A stretch of DNA of 64,000 bases from Heliocidaris tuberculata (Eukaryota > Echinodermata > Echinoidea > Camarodonta > Echinometridae): assembly GCA_025618425.1 (NCBI GenBank), contig CM046832.1, positions 49,668,026-49,732,025 of the forward strand, read 5' to 3'. Under the pieces are notes generated by a model. That model was not told the DNA's origin and made no database searches. It saw only the letters and a program-made list of their open reading frames with translations. Position numbers and translations under genes: made by a program. Numbering within the stretch: position 1 is the stretch's first letter; each line of letters begins with the position of its first letter. Shown here piece after piece: positions 36,661 through 47,359 of the stretch.

Positions 36661-37004
36661 CAATTATTTTTTTGTTCAGTTACATTACATATTTTTGTCT
36701 CTTTTTACTGCATGGTTTATGATGGCAATTTCTGGTTCAAAACAATGCGAATCATACGAATATCAAAAGGACATTGCACGCGAATGTTTTGGTATGCATT
36801 GTTCCATTTCTGTTTGTGTGATACCTCAAAATTAACAAACTTAATTCACTTACATTAGTTTATGCATATGGCTTTGCATGAGTGAAGATTGCAATCAGTA
36901 TACAGTAAACAGTGTATGTAAAATACGCGCTGTGATAGGTTAGATTCGCATCACGTGACGTGCAAAAGTGTTATTGTGCACGATCGTGCACTATAACTTT
37001 GATT

Positions 37005-37590
37005 TTTGCACGGGGGGCCCGGGTCTAATACACAATAACAGTTATAGATCTAGGGGTCTATCCCACCCCCCCCCCCCCCACTCAGTATTATTTAGGGTAC
37101 GCGTACCCTCGTTCCCTCCCTTCGAAAGCACCCCCCTATCTCAGGTCGGCCAAAATTTCTGAACCCCCCTTTCACGGGCTTTTTGCGGGCTTTTCCTGCC
37201 TTGGAGACCCCCCTAAATACAGAACACTGCTCAATGTACCCCCTATCTCAGGTAAGCTCTCATTCCAACCCCATATCTCAGGACAGAGACCCCCCCCCCA
37301 CACACCCCCACCCCCCAGTGGCAGATCCATTTTATGATGGAGGGGGCTAAATATTAACAACATTTTCTGACAAGCAAAAACAACAACAAAAAAAAGGTCA
37401 TCAGGATTTTGGGTGTCTCTTTTTACCTCAAAAAATTTCTGACAAGAAAAAAAAAATGGTCATCAGCATTTGGGGGGTCCATTTTTACTCCAAAAATCTC
37501 TGACAAGCAAAAAAAAAAAAAAAAGGTCAACATTTTGGGCTTTATTTTCCCAGAGGAGGCCCCCCCCCCCCTCATCTCAGCTCAGGTTAG
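37005..37590. repeat. repeat block with tandem TTTCTGACAAGCAAAA units
   Basis: Poly-C/poly-G rich left part, then three units of about 60-65 bp built on TTTCTGACAAGCAAAAAA...GGTCATCAGCATTTTGGG...TTTTTACTCCAAAAA. The same phrases appear at 15090-15180 and 21900-22010, so this is a dispersed family that expands in tandem. Confidence 0.7.
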
Positions 37591-37793
37591 CTGTCATTAC
37601 AATTCCAAGTACAATGCAATAACTTAGCCTTAGGAGAGATTTTTTTTATGTTAAAAAAGGATCTCAGAACTCAATGCCGTCATAAGAAATTTCTATATAA
37701 GGAATTTAAGAATATATATAAGCTTTGGTGGTATCAATGAAATTATCCCCGGCGACTTTCTATAGATCTAGTTAGCCTGATAGGTACGGTAGA

Positions 37794-38010
37794 TCAATTC
37801 AATTCAATTCAATTTCGGTTTTATTATAAAAAGTATATGACAAAAGTCCAAAGACTAAAATGGTCATATTTACAGTAAAATACAACAAATATAAAAGAAG
37901 CTTGTGAACATGCAAAATATCAATAACAAAGAAAAAAAGGGACTTAATAATGATCATAACAAAAATGATGAAGATATACAAATCAACTAAATTTTACAAG
38001 TATTGTTTTC
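37794..38010 (-). mobile_element. LINE 3' end with (ATTGA)n tail
   Basis: On the minus strand the 3' end is ACCGAAATTGAATTGAATTG; upstream is an AT-rich 3' UTR with no remaining coding sequence. Confidence 0.5.
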
Positions 38011-40117
38011 CTTAAAAAGTAGATTGCGTTTTTAAAGAGTCATATGTATTATAAATCAGATCCAATGGTAATTATAATAAAGGGAATTGTGGTGAGTTAG
38101 AAAACCAGTGATGAAACAAATTTATAAAGCAATTTCAGGACTGTATAAAATTTGGTAATTGCAAAGTATTATTGAACGAAACAGGTCAGTTTTATATTAA
38201 AATTAGCAGAAGTAGATTTACATGTATTCACTGTCCCATTTGAAATATATTGAATTCAGATATCTCAATAATTATAATCTAATATACATACGCCAATTAC
38301 CTACGAATTTGTACATCATGACCCAAAAATGTGAAATACAGAGCCTTTCAATTATTAGAATTAAATATTCATATTATTATCATATTGATAATATTAAAAA
38401 TTGATTTCGAATTTAATGAGTGAGGAAAATGCACAAAGTAATACATGTACATCATATGATTTTTCAGTGATTGCAATTTAAATTCATTAGACAGATGATG
38501 ACAAAGATAAATGCTTATGTATGTGGAAAATAATACAAATACATATAGATGTGCTATAGAAATTACAAATTATTGGAATAAAATATAAATATCTGTAAGA
38601 AACGCTTGGTAACGGCTTTTCACTGCCTCACGCTAAGACCATATCCACCCGAAGGTTCCCCGCACAATAAACCCAGCGCTTCGCACTATGTGTACACACA
38701 GCAATCCTAATGTGAGTAGTGTGTGTGTGGCCGTTGTTTGAATTTACATCCCCTCTGTTTTTGGGCCAGGGATTTTTATTACTTTTCACCTCTCATTCAG
38801 TAAATATTTCACTTGAGGAGGAAAAAACTTCACAACATCTTAGTTATGTTAGTACCCTGCTTTTTATTAAGTAAAATCAAAGAAATCTCACGAAAAGTTT
38901 TTGAGGGCCTCCCAAAACTATCTGTTAATGGTGCATAAATAGAACATGCACTAACTGTTATGGCAAATAGACCCCCGGTAAGACTGCACACGGGATAATT
39001 TAGTATTTGTCTTGCACATAATCCAGTAGAGTGCATGATAGACCATGCACTATTTATATATTATGATAATTAGATGATTTAATGCAGGGCTATCGAGAAT
39101 CCCGACATTATTCAAGTAATTCATGAAATTTCCTTATTAAGTATAGTCTATGTATTAAGCTTTCTTATAGCACGAAATCTTTATATAACTGAAAATGTTA
39201 TCTTTATGTTTCTGACATTTGTATATGAATACTTATTGATAATATGGAGAATAACGCACAGTTCATTAGTTCTTACAAATTTCTACTTACAACTCAAGCT
39301 TAGCCCAATAGGCCATTTTCGTAATGTAGTCAAATTTATACACGTTTGCCTAGTGACAAAGTATTACATTCACCTGTAAAAAGCTATTCTTTTTCAATAG
39401 TCAGAATGTGAATTGCATGTATTAGGCGTTGTTAGGTTGGACAAACATTTTGCCTTGCCCAACCTCCCAACACTTAATGTATGAAATCTGCATTCTGACC
39501 ATTGAAATACAATGACTTGTAATAGGTGGATGTAATAGTTCGTTACTAGGAGTTTGTCAAAGAGGTAAGAGACCTTGATTGCCCTTTTAAACATATTGGC
39601 TAATTCAAAAGTACATTTAATCATTATATTAACTGTGCCTATGTATCTATTTACCTATTTTGGTATAATGGAACTCGTAAGTAAAATAAAGGATATCTCG
39701 ATAATTTTATGTACTGTGATATCCAGTTTGAAAAGACAATTCATGGTTTGTAGCTTGTGGAGTTGCACGCACTAGAAATTGGCGATAATAAACCCAGCCC
39801 TGCTTAGGGTAAATTAAAACCCACAAGTTTGCAGGACTTTTCTCTTTTGTTTGTGTCAGTTAGGTGTAGAGGATGTAATATTCTGCATGTCAATTTTTTT
39901 AGGACAATGATAATCAATATTACTTTGATAACGTTAGGATATAAATATCATGCATTGTGGTAGGATCAGCAAAAACATAATGGCGACTGGCTAGAATGCT
40001 CCCCCTTTGTGTGGAGGGAGTACGCAATATATTGTTCATGTAAATGCTAGAGCACTTTGATCTATTACTTTTAATTTGAAAATGCGCTAAAACAAAAGAA
40101 ATACATTATAAACTCAC
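38011..40117. other. no recognisable feature
   Basis: Two kilobases of AT-rich DNA with stops in all frames. A slightly GC-richer patch at 38605-38740 (GCGCTTCGCAC) contains the phrase ATAAACCCAG that recurs at 39789-39798; nothing else stands out. Confidence 0.5.
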
Positions 40118-40298
40118 CTGTCCAATCCTGAGAAGCAGTACCGATCGCCACTGATGCTGGTAGGAGGTTTGCCTGACTCTTGAGCGGCAGTAGGCCAGAA
40201 GCTGAGCCCCATAGACCAGGCGGTGTGCCGAGTTGGAAGCGATACCGCCACCCAAGTTGGACGTCACCGCGGAAAGGCTTCGGTGTCCAATTCAACGT
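40118..40298 (-). CDS. orphan internal exon, product unrecognised
   Basis: On the minus strand a strong acceptor (CTATCTCTTTTTTTAG) precedes 181 nt in one open frame, followed by donor GACAG|GTGAGT. Phase 0 in, phase 1 out. Reads TLNWTPKPFRGDVQLGWRYR, FQLGTPPGLWGSASGLLPLK, SQANLLPASVAIGTASQDWT. It is GC-richer than its surroundings, as expected for an exon. No family recognised; neighbouring exons were not found. It lies 10.6 kb downstream of the stop codon of the minus-strand gene at 50927, so it should be a different gene. Confidence 0.6.
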
Positions 40299-40511
40299 CT
40301 AAAAAAAGAGATAGCATATTCTTTATTTCCATCTTCAACTTGTAGAGTTCATGTTTAGAGGCTCGAAGGCCTTTTGTTTACAGTGTTGCAACATACTTAC
40401 ACAGGAAGGGGCTTTAAAGGGTGATTTTGATATCACAGACAGAAGATTAATTATGTCTGTCCAACTTTGTTTCTAAAATAGGACATTGAAAACATAACAA
40501 AACGCTTGCTC

Positions 40512-41026
40512 TTAAAGGGAAAGTCCACCTGATTGCAAGTTGGTTTTAAAAGAAGCAGAAAAATCAAAGAAACCGATTAGTGAAGGTTTGAGCAAAATCC
40601 GATAAAGAATAAGAAAATTATGAATTTTTGAAGTTGTAATCAATCAAAAACAAATCTTGCGAGCCTCTCCTATTTGCCCTGTACCCCAAAAATCATTAAT
40701 TTCCATTTTCTCTCAAGAAAACATTCAATCATACATGCACCTAAAACATAATCATTGCTCATATGTTTTTACACAAAACCTGTATGAAACAAAATGTATT
40801 CCTTCATCAAAAACAAAGAAAATGAAAATTTATGACACTCTCTGTCCTTAGCGAATGGGAGAGGAGCTTGCAAGAGTTTCCAATTTGTGTTTGATTAATT
40901 ACAACTTCAAAAATTCATAACTTTGTTATTTCTTATGGGATTTTGCTTAAACTTCACTAATCTGTTTCTCACATTTTCCTTCTTTTATTGAAATCAACTT
41001 AATACTAGGGTGGACTTTCCTTTTAA
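40512..41026. mobile_element. TTAA foldback element P2
   Basis: Begins TTAAAGGGAAAGTCCACCTG and ends GGTGGACTTTCCTTTTAA. Close relative of P1 (shared AGTTGGTTTTAAAAGAAGCA and TTTGAAGTTGTAAT blocks). No coding. Confidence 0.9.
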
Positions 41027-41109
41027 TTGATACTCAATGTATTAATAAACACTCGAAATGAAAAATTGTTTTACTAAAGTTGCTTATGCCTAACACAGTA
41101 ATAATAAGG

Positions 41110-41480
41110 AATTCCCCGCATTAGAACTCTGTAATCCAGTCACTAGAATTATCAAAGAAGGAAACGAGGAGAGAACAATTGGATTCGGAAACACATTGAA
41201 CTAAGGTCAGATACGGAATTTCCAAACATAAACAGTATCTGACTGACGTCCCGAATGGTCATTAAAATATAAATATCGAAATTTCGGGTTTTGTCTAAAG
41301 TCTCCAAGGAGGAGATACGGCAAAATCGGCTACCAGATGGTTGGCAAGTATACAACTTGTGTGACGTCATTACAATCCGCAGCTGATTTGACCTTTATAG
41401 AAGGTTCACAGTACCCCGCAATTTCGATAACTATATTCATATGAACAATCGGGACTTCAACCAAGAAGAATTCACAAATT
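41110..41480. repeat. dispersed repeat shared with 56180-56560
   Basis: TGTGACGTCATTACAATCCG-CAGCTGATTTGACCTTT here corresponds to CTGACGTCACTACAACTCCT-AGCCGATTTGGCCTTTC at 56391; the following CACA..AATTTCGAT and CTATAT..TGA stretches also align. Confidence 0.6.
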
Positions 41481-41587
41481 TGAAAGTGAAAGAACCTTTA
41501 AAGTTAGCCCCACTGAAAGTCAGTTGTCACTGAAAATCACTTGTAATAAGTTCGGTGGCCTCAAAACACATGCAACTTCGTTGGCTA

Positions 41588-41722
41588 TAAAACCTCAGTC
41601 ACGCCGCTAGACAGACCCTAAACCGACCAATAACCGACAAAATAGTGGCTAGTCGCGATAATATAATTTTCTGATCAATCTATTCTCGGTCTGGTATCGG
41701 TCTCATCGGTGTGACTGCATGG
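41588..41722. mobile_element. CAGTCACACC-ended MITE copy
   Basis: CCTCAGTCACGCCGC at the left and CATCGGTGTGACTG at the right, with CCGACCAATAACCGAC and TCGGTCTGGTATCGGTCT in the arms. Confidence 0.65.
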
Positions 41723-41789
41723 GGTGTAAGAAAGATTACCAGTCTGTTCTGCGGCATGAGTCCTAAGAGTGGGAGATGATAGATTGGTC

Positions 41790-42005
41790 TGGTCACTGGT
41801 GTACTGGTGGGGGGCTTGGGGGGCTTGGAGCTGCAGCAACCCCCCAAAAAGAAAAAAAAAGTTCCACGATGCAAAAAGAAAAAAAAGTTCCACGACGCAA
41901 AAAGGAAAAAAAAGGAAAAGGAAAACAGAAAAGAAAGGAGAGGGAAAGAAAGGAAAGAAAGAGCGAAAAGAAAGAAAGAAAGAGAAATAGAAAGAACAGA
42001 CATCC
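41790..42005. repeat. MITE left end and homopurine (GA-rich) tract
   Basis: GTCACTGGTGTACTGGTGGG resembles the left end of 20797-21030. It is followed by about 155 bp that is almost all A and G on the plus strand (41848-42000). Confidence 0.7.
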
Positions 42006-42234
42006 AGTTTATATACCCTTGGTGAGATAAAATGTATTTTTGTGATTACAGTAGTAAGTCTTTTAGAAAGTGTAGATGGCAGAATTTTCTTAGTATTTTC
42101 CCTTCCATATACTTTGCATCTTTTTAAATGTATTTGTTTTATCACAATTTTCTTACAATAGGAGGGGGACGTTCCTATTATACCCAAACCAGCCCTTTAC
42201 AATAGGCTCACATACTATCGTGAAATTTCTTTCG

Positions 42235-42495
42235 AAACTGATACCACAGTCACACCAACAAGACCGAACAAAAAATTACATTGCCACAAATGGCCAAGAA
42301 TCGGTCGGTTTGGCAATGTTTGGAGGCGGTATGATACCACAGTCACACCGCCAAACCGACCCCACACTGACTCCAAACCGACCGATTCTTGGCCATTGGT
42401 GGCAATGTAATCTTTTGTTCGGTCTATTGTCGGTCTGGCGTCGGTCTTCTTAGTGTGACTGTGGTAATTATGATCGGTTTGGCGGTGTGACTGTG
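42235..42495. mobile_element. CACAGTCACACC-ended MITE, complex copy
   Basis: Four copies of the end motif: CACAGTCACACCAA (42245), CACAGTCACACCGCC (42341), AGTGTGACTGTGG (42452) and GGTGTGACTGTGG (42484). The interior repeats CCAAGAATCGGTCGGTTTGG and its inverse. Looks like one element inserted into, or recombined with, another of the same family. Confidence 0.8.
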
Positions 42496-42518
42496 GAATT
42501 TTGGAAGTAAATATTGAT

Positions 42519-43098
42519 TTAAAGGAGAATGAAACCCTGGAAAAAAAATTGTTATTAATGAAAAGAGAGGATAGAGAGAAGCAATCTAAAAAAAGTTCCA
42601 TCAAAATCGGTTACGAAATGAAAAAGTTATGAAAGTTTGAAAAGTCTCAATTTACTTTCTTTGGCGATCCTCAAATTGGCAATGTTGCTTCAAAGTGACA
42701 GTGAGAGTAGTACAACTCTCCATATGTTTTGTACACAAAAGTTCATATTTTCTCCATTATCTCTAGAGATGCTGCTTGTCTTTTTGTGAACTCAACATAT
42801 GTTGTGTCAAATACATTTTCCCTTGATATCTCGAGCTATAAGGAGACAAGCTGCACCTGATAACGGGGAAAATATGAAATTTTGTGTAAAAACATTGGAG
42901 AGTTGTACTACTCTCACTGTCACTTTGAAGCAACATTGCCAATTTGAGGATCGCCATAGAAAGTAAATTGAGACTTTTCAAACTTTCATAACTTTCTCAT
43001 TTCGTAACGGATTTTGATGAAACTTTTTTTTAAATTGCTTCTCTCTATCCTCTCTTTTCATTTAAACTGATTTTCCCCAGGGTTTCATTCTCCTTTAA
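42519..43098. mobile_element. TTAA foldback element P4
   Basis: Begins TTTAAAGGAGAATGAAACCC and ends GGGTTTCATTCTCCTTTAA. The arms of about 250 bp pair through CAATTTACTTTCT, CAAATTGGCAATGTTGCTTC and GAGTAGTACAACTCTCC. No coding. Confidence 0.9.
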
Positions 43099-43788
43099 GG
43101 ATACAGCACACTACTTAGGCTACGAACTCAGTCCGAAGTGCTCTAGAATGCAAACTTTCACTCTACAAAATACTAGGTGTTTGTGGTTTTATGACATTTC
43201 TCTGAATACTTTTCTTGAAATACTGCTCTGAATATTCAATTAGATTTTGCACTGTTTGAAACATCACGGCCACAAAATCTTTGTGTATCAGTAATTAATT
43301 CAGATCACAATAGTTGCCACTGTGTGATGCAGTTGAAATTCCAGAACACCAGAGCCATGAACCATTAATGACACTGGACAGCAGAAGGTTGGCAGAAATG
43401 ACGGCTGCAATACACAATGGCAATTGTTGTGTTTTTAATTGATTACTGATACACACAGATTTTGTGACCTTAATTTTTCAATAAGTAAAAAATCTAGTAA
43501 AACTTTTCAGAGCAATAAAAATATACTATTTCAATAAAAGTATTTTAATGCTTTGTCTAATCATGTACATATTTGTGATTTTCATGATTTGTCTTGATTT
43601 TTATCAATAAAAACAAGAAAAAAAAGTATTCAGAGCAATGTCATTATAACATTTTCCCAATCATTTTACATCCTTCAACTTTACAATGTAAAAACCTAAG
43701 TCTGATGCGAGGTGTAAATTTTGATTTATTAATAAGTGCCAACTTTTTTTTTAAACACCTCGTAGAAAATGCTCTCACTCGTTTAATA
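43099..43788. other. no gene; weak inverted repeat
   Basis: AAATCTTTGTGTATCAGTAATTAATTCAG (43278) is imperfectly inverted at 43440 (AATTGATTACTGATACACAC), suggesting a decayed element between 43250 and 43500. Nothing else seen. Confidence 0.4.
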
Positions 43789-43790
43789 CA

Positions 43791-44377
43791 CTTGAAGGGA
43801 AATCAAACCTTAATGGCAAGTACTAGCTGTGAAAGAAAGAGGAAAAATCAGAGAAGCAGATTGGTGAAAGTTTGAACGAAATCGGACAAGCGATGAGAAA
43901 GTTATGAATTTGTGAAAGTTATAATCACTATACATATGGGAATTTCAAATTGGCTGAATATGTAATGTCACTGCGATGTAGTTGCGGACAACTCCCCCAT
44001 TTGCTCCAACTCACAAAATGGCTAAAATGTCACTTTTTTCAAAATGTATTACTCAGTAGGATCTTTTTCTTTCATGAGGACGTATAACAATATGCTATCT
44101 CCAATATATTTTGAGTACTGCCCCGAGGGTAAAGGCGCTTAGGAGAAAACCGCAAATTAATGATATTTTTGTGAACGACAAACAGGAGAGTTGTCCGCAA
44201 GTATGTCACAATTGACATACCAAATTCGCCAGGTTGAGATTCGCATAGTTGTAGTGATCTCATTTTTCAAATATCCATAACTTTCTTATTCCTTGTCTAA
44301 TTTCTTTCAAACCCTCACTATCCTGTTGTTCTCATTTTTCTGCTTTCACACAAGTCATCTTATTACCAAGGTTGGAT
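43791..44377. mobile_element. TTAA foldback element P5 (right end missing)
   Basis: Left end CTTGAAGGGAAATCAAACCT is a decayed TTAAAGGG; the right arm reads CTTATTACCAAGGTTGGAT but stops about 10 nt before the expected CCCTTTAA and continues directly into the 53-bp satellite. Same subfamily as P6 and P7. Confidence 0.8.
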
Positions 44378-44945
44378 GACATAAGGTATCTTGCCAAGTC
44401 GACTTCTAAAAAGTTACATGTCGTCATGGCGACATAAGCATGATAAGGTATCTTGCCAAGTCGACTTCTAAAAAGTTACATGTCGTCATGATGACATAAG
44501 GTTTCTTGCCAAGTCGACTTCTAAAAAGTTACATGTCGTCATGGCGACATAAGGTATCTTGCCAAGTCGACTTCTAAAAAGTTACATGTCGTCATGGCGA
44601 CATAAGGTATCTTGCCAAGTTGACTTCTAAAAAGTTACATGTCGTCATGATGACATAAGGTATCTTGCCAAGTCGACTTCTAAAAAGTTACATGTCGTCA
44701 TGGCGACATAAGCATGATAAGGTATCTTGCCAAGTCGACTTCTAAAAAGTTACATGTCGTCATGATGACATAAGGTATCTTGCCAAGTCGACTTCTAAAA
44801 AGTTACATGTCGTCATGGCGACATAAGGTATCTTGCCAAGTCGACTTCTAAAAAGTTACATGTCGTCATGGCGACATAAGGTATCTTGCCAAGACGACAT
44901 GGCGACATGTAAGTTTTAATATAAGAAGTCGACTTGGCAACAGTC
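44378..44945. repeat. 53-bp satellite with a 274-bp higher-order repeat
   Basis: About 9.5 units of GGTATCTTGCCAAGTCGACT-TCTAAAAAGTTACATGTCG-TCATGGCGACATAA. Units 1 and 6 carry a 9-nt addition (GCATGATAA, 62 bp), and the GGCGACA/GATGACA variants recur in the order long, D, G, G, D, long, D, G, G, giving a 274-bp higher-order period (44385 to 44659). Each unit contains the palindrome AAGTCGACTT. The right edge (44880-44945) is a rearranged, partly inverted unit. Confidence 0.93.
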
Positions 44946-45045
44946 GACAGTTCATGTTCACTTATGTTTTAGTTCCTGAAGATGATCTGAAACAATGGCG
45001 TAGACAGGTCCTCATACCTGGGGGGTATGATTTCTCCGAAGGGCC

Positions 45046-45082
<37 letters not shown>

Positions 45083-45105
45083 GTGTGTGTGTGTGAGTGT
45101 GTGGG
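45046..45105. repeat. (TA)n(TG)n microsatellite
   Basis: TA repeat of about 30 bp followed by TG repeat. Confidence 0.9.
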
Positions 45106-45189
45106 GTGAGGGTTTGTAAACATGTACATGGTTTTTCTCTTTACATATCCAAGATACAACTTTAGCATTATGCTTTGCAATTTTGTATT

Positions 45190-46415
45190 ATGATTTGAAT
45201 ATTGAGCGGGGGAGCGAAGCGATCGAGCAAACAATAGCAATTTAAATAACAATGGAATTGTTCAATTCAATTAGAATGGAAAATTTATTTAATAAGCTAT
45301 ACTTTTGATACTAGCGAGCGTAGCGAGCGAGCATTTGGGAATACTGGCTCTAAGTCACTTTGGATTAGGGGCACATGTTATTGAAAAGGGAAACGTAGTA
45401 CTTATCATGGGGAAAAGGACACTTCAATTGGAAAAATAAATGAATGTGTAGAAAAGGTAGAAAAGGCAGTTCATCACAGGTGAAAAGGGGCACTTATATA
45501 ACACCTGAAAGGGGCATTTATAAGAACGGGAAAATGTTCTTATATAAAGTAGAAAAAATAAATCAGTGTCTTTATTATTACAAAGAAAAAAAATGACTTG
45601 TTACCTTAAAGGGCAATCCAACCTTGATAATAAGATGATTTGTGCGAAAGCAGAAAAATAAGAAAAACAGGATGGCGAAAGTTTGAAAGAAATCGGACAA
45701 GGACTAAGAAAGTTATGGATGTTTGAAAAATGAGATCACTACAACTATGCGAATCTCAAATTGGCAATTTGGTGAGTCAATTGTGACATTTTTGTGGACA
45801 ACTCTCCCATTTGTCGTACACAAAAATATCATTAATTTGCGGTTTTCTTGGAGGCGCTTTTACCCTCAGGGCAGTACTCAAAATATATCGGAGATAACAT
45901 ATTGTTATAGGTCCTCATGAACGAAAAGATCCTACTGAGTAATGCATTTTGAAAAAAAGTGACATTTTAGACATTTTGTGTGTTAGAGCGAATGGGGGGG
46001 GGGGGGGTTGTCCACAGCTACATCACAGTGACATTACCTATTCGGCCAATTTGAAATTCCCATATGCATAGTGATTACAACTTTCAAAAATTCATAACTT
46101 TCTTATTACTTGTCCGATTTCGTTCAAACTTTCACCAATCTCCTTCTCTGATTTTTCCTCTTTCCTTCAAAGCAACTTGCTATATAGGTCGGATTTCCCT
46201 TTAAAAGGAATAAAGGGGATTAAAAGGGGGGGGGGGGAATGCTTTCGTTGAAATAGGAGCATTTTTTAAAGGTAAGGTGAGGGATGAGGTGTAATTATCA
46301 AAATGGCCACTTAAAAGAATATGGAACTGGGACTCACTCGAAAGAAAAATGGGCGTACTTATCTGAAGTTAATGGGAGAAGAAGGGGCACTGTGCCCACA
46401 TGCAACGCCCGGAGC
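45190..46415 (+). mobile_element. composite element C (A/B family) interrupted by P6
   Basis: GGAGCGAAGCGATCGAGC (45209), AGCGAGCGTAGCGAGCGAGC (45313) and GGGGCACTTATATAACACC-type units (45360-45540) lie to the left of P6. More such units and the end AGGGGCACTGTGCCCACATG-CAACGCC lie to its right (46230-46410). P6 therefore inserted into this copy. Confidence 0.65.
45606..46204. mobile_element. TTAA foldback element P6
   Basis: Begins TTAAAGGGCAATCCAACCTT and ends GGTCGGATTTCCCTTTAA; the inverted arms contain AAGTTATGGATGTTTGAAA and its partner. A poly-G run of ~15 sits in the right half. No coding. Confidence 0.9.
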
Positions 46416-47355
46416 GGTGCTTCTGACCGGGCCTACATGTTATGATTGTCATTTCATAATTCTTCTATGTATAGTTGGGTGATGATGACACAGGTCATCA
46501 TCATCCTCAATAAATATTGGGTGTGATGTATTCCCTCCTTCTCCTCCACATTCGATTCCACCACATTTCCACCACATTTCATTTCAGTTTTGCAGAATTG
46601 CATTATAAAGGAAAGTTACCGACTGAACCCTCTAAATCCAGAATAATTACATGTACTTTTAATCTAAATAATTTTTCTGCATTGTGGCTTCGAAAAAAAA
46701 AAATCACCTCTAAATATATTTGGGGATGGTAACACATGCAGGCCAACACCCCCCCCCCCCCCAACTTCATTACAAAAAAATTATACCTCCCTATCACTCC
46801 CAGATCAACACCCATGTTGTATAATTTGAAGTAGGTGGTTTTCACTTTCTAGTGGTGTAAAAATATATTGGGAAAAATCAGAAGCCACTACAGCATTGTA
46901 GATAAATATTGATAAATTCATATAAATCTACAATATTGTACACAGATATATAACATTTGTATTGAAATAAAGAATATATAAAAATAAAATTAATAGATAT
47001 AATATATCAAATTATATTTATCTACAACATAATATAGAAATGTATGTTTTCCCCCACTTTTTTTTTTTTGGTGGGGTGAAACCTGGGGGGGGGGGGATGT
47101 TTGTATACACCATCCCCCCCCCCACCCGAAAAGTTGGGGGTTGCATACCCCCATCCCCCCGCCATCTACGCCCCGGATCTGAAATAAAAGGTCGAAAATT
47201 TGAAACTCATCATGACTCTGATCAGAGTATTATTTCTAGCGTTAAATATTGTAACGACCATGAAAAAAAGTTTTAAGACCCGTGTTTCTTAAGAGAATTA
47301 CACAAAATTATTGAGCTGAATCATGCATTATTCGATTTTCAAAATATTCGAAAAG
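46416..47355. other. no gene; C/G runs
   Basis: AT-rich DNA with poly-C at 46749-46762 and a G/C-run hairpin-like stretch at 47050-47175 (GGGGTGAAACCTGGGGGG...CCATCCCCCCGCCATCTACGCC), probably a fragment of a poly-G/poly-C ended repeat. Confidence 0.4.
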
Positions 47356-47359
47356 AAAA

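Noticed and set aside
36391..36858. 155-codon open frame rich in Ser/Leu/Cys
   Set aside because: Made of CT and GT low-complexity sequence.
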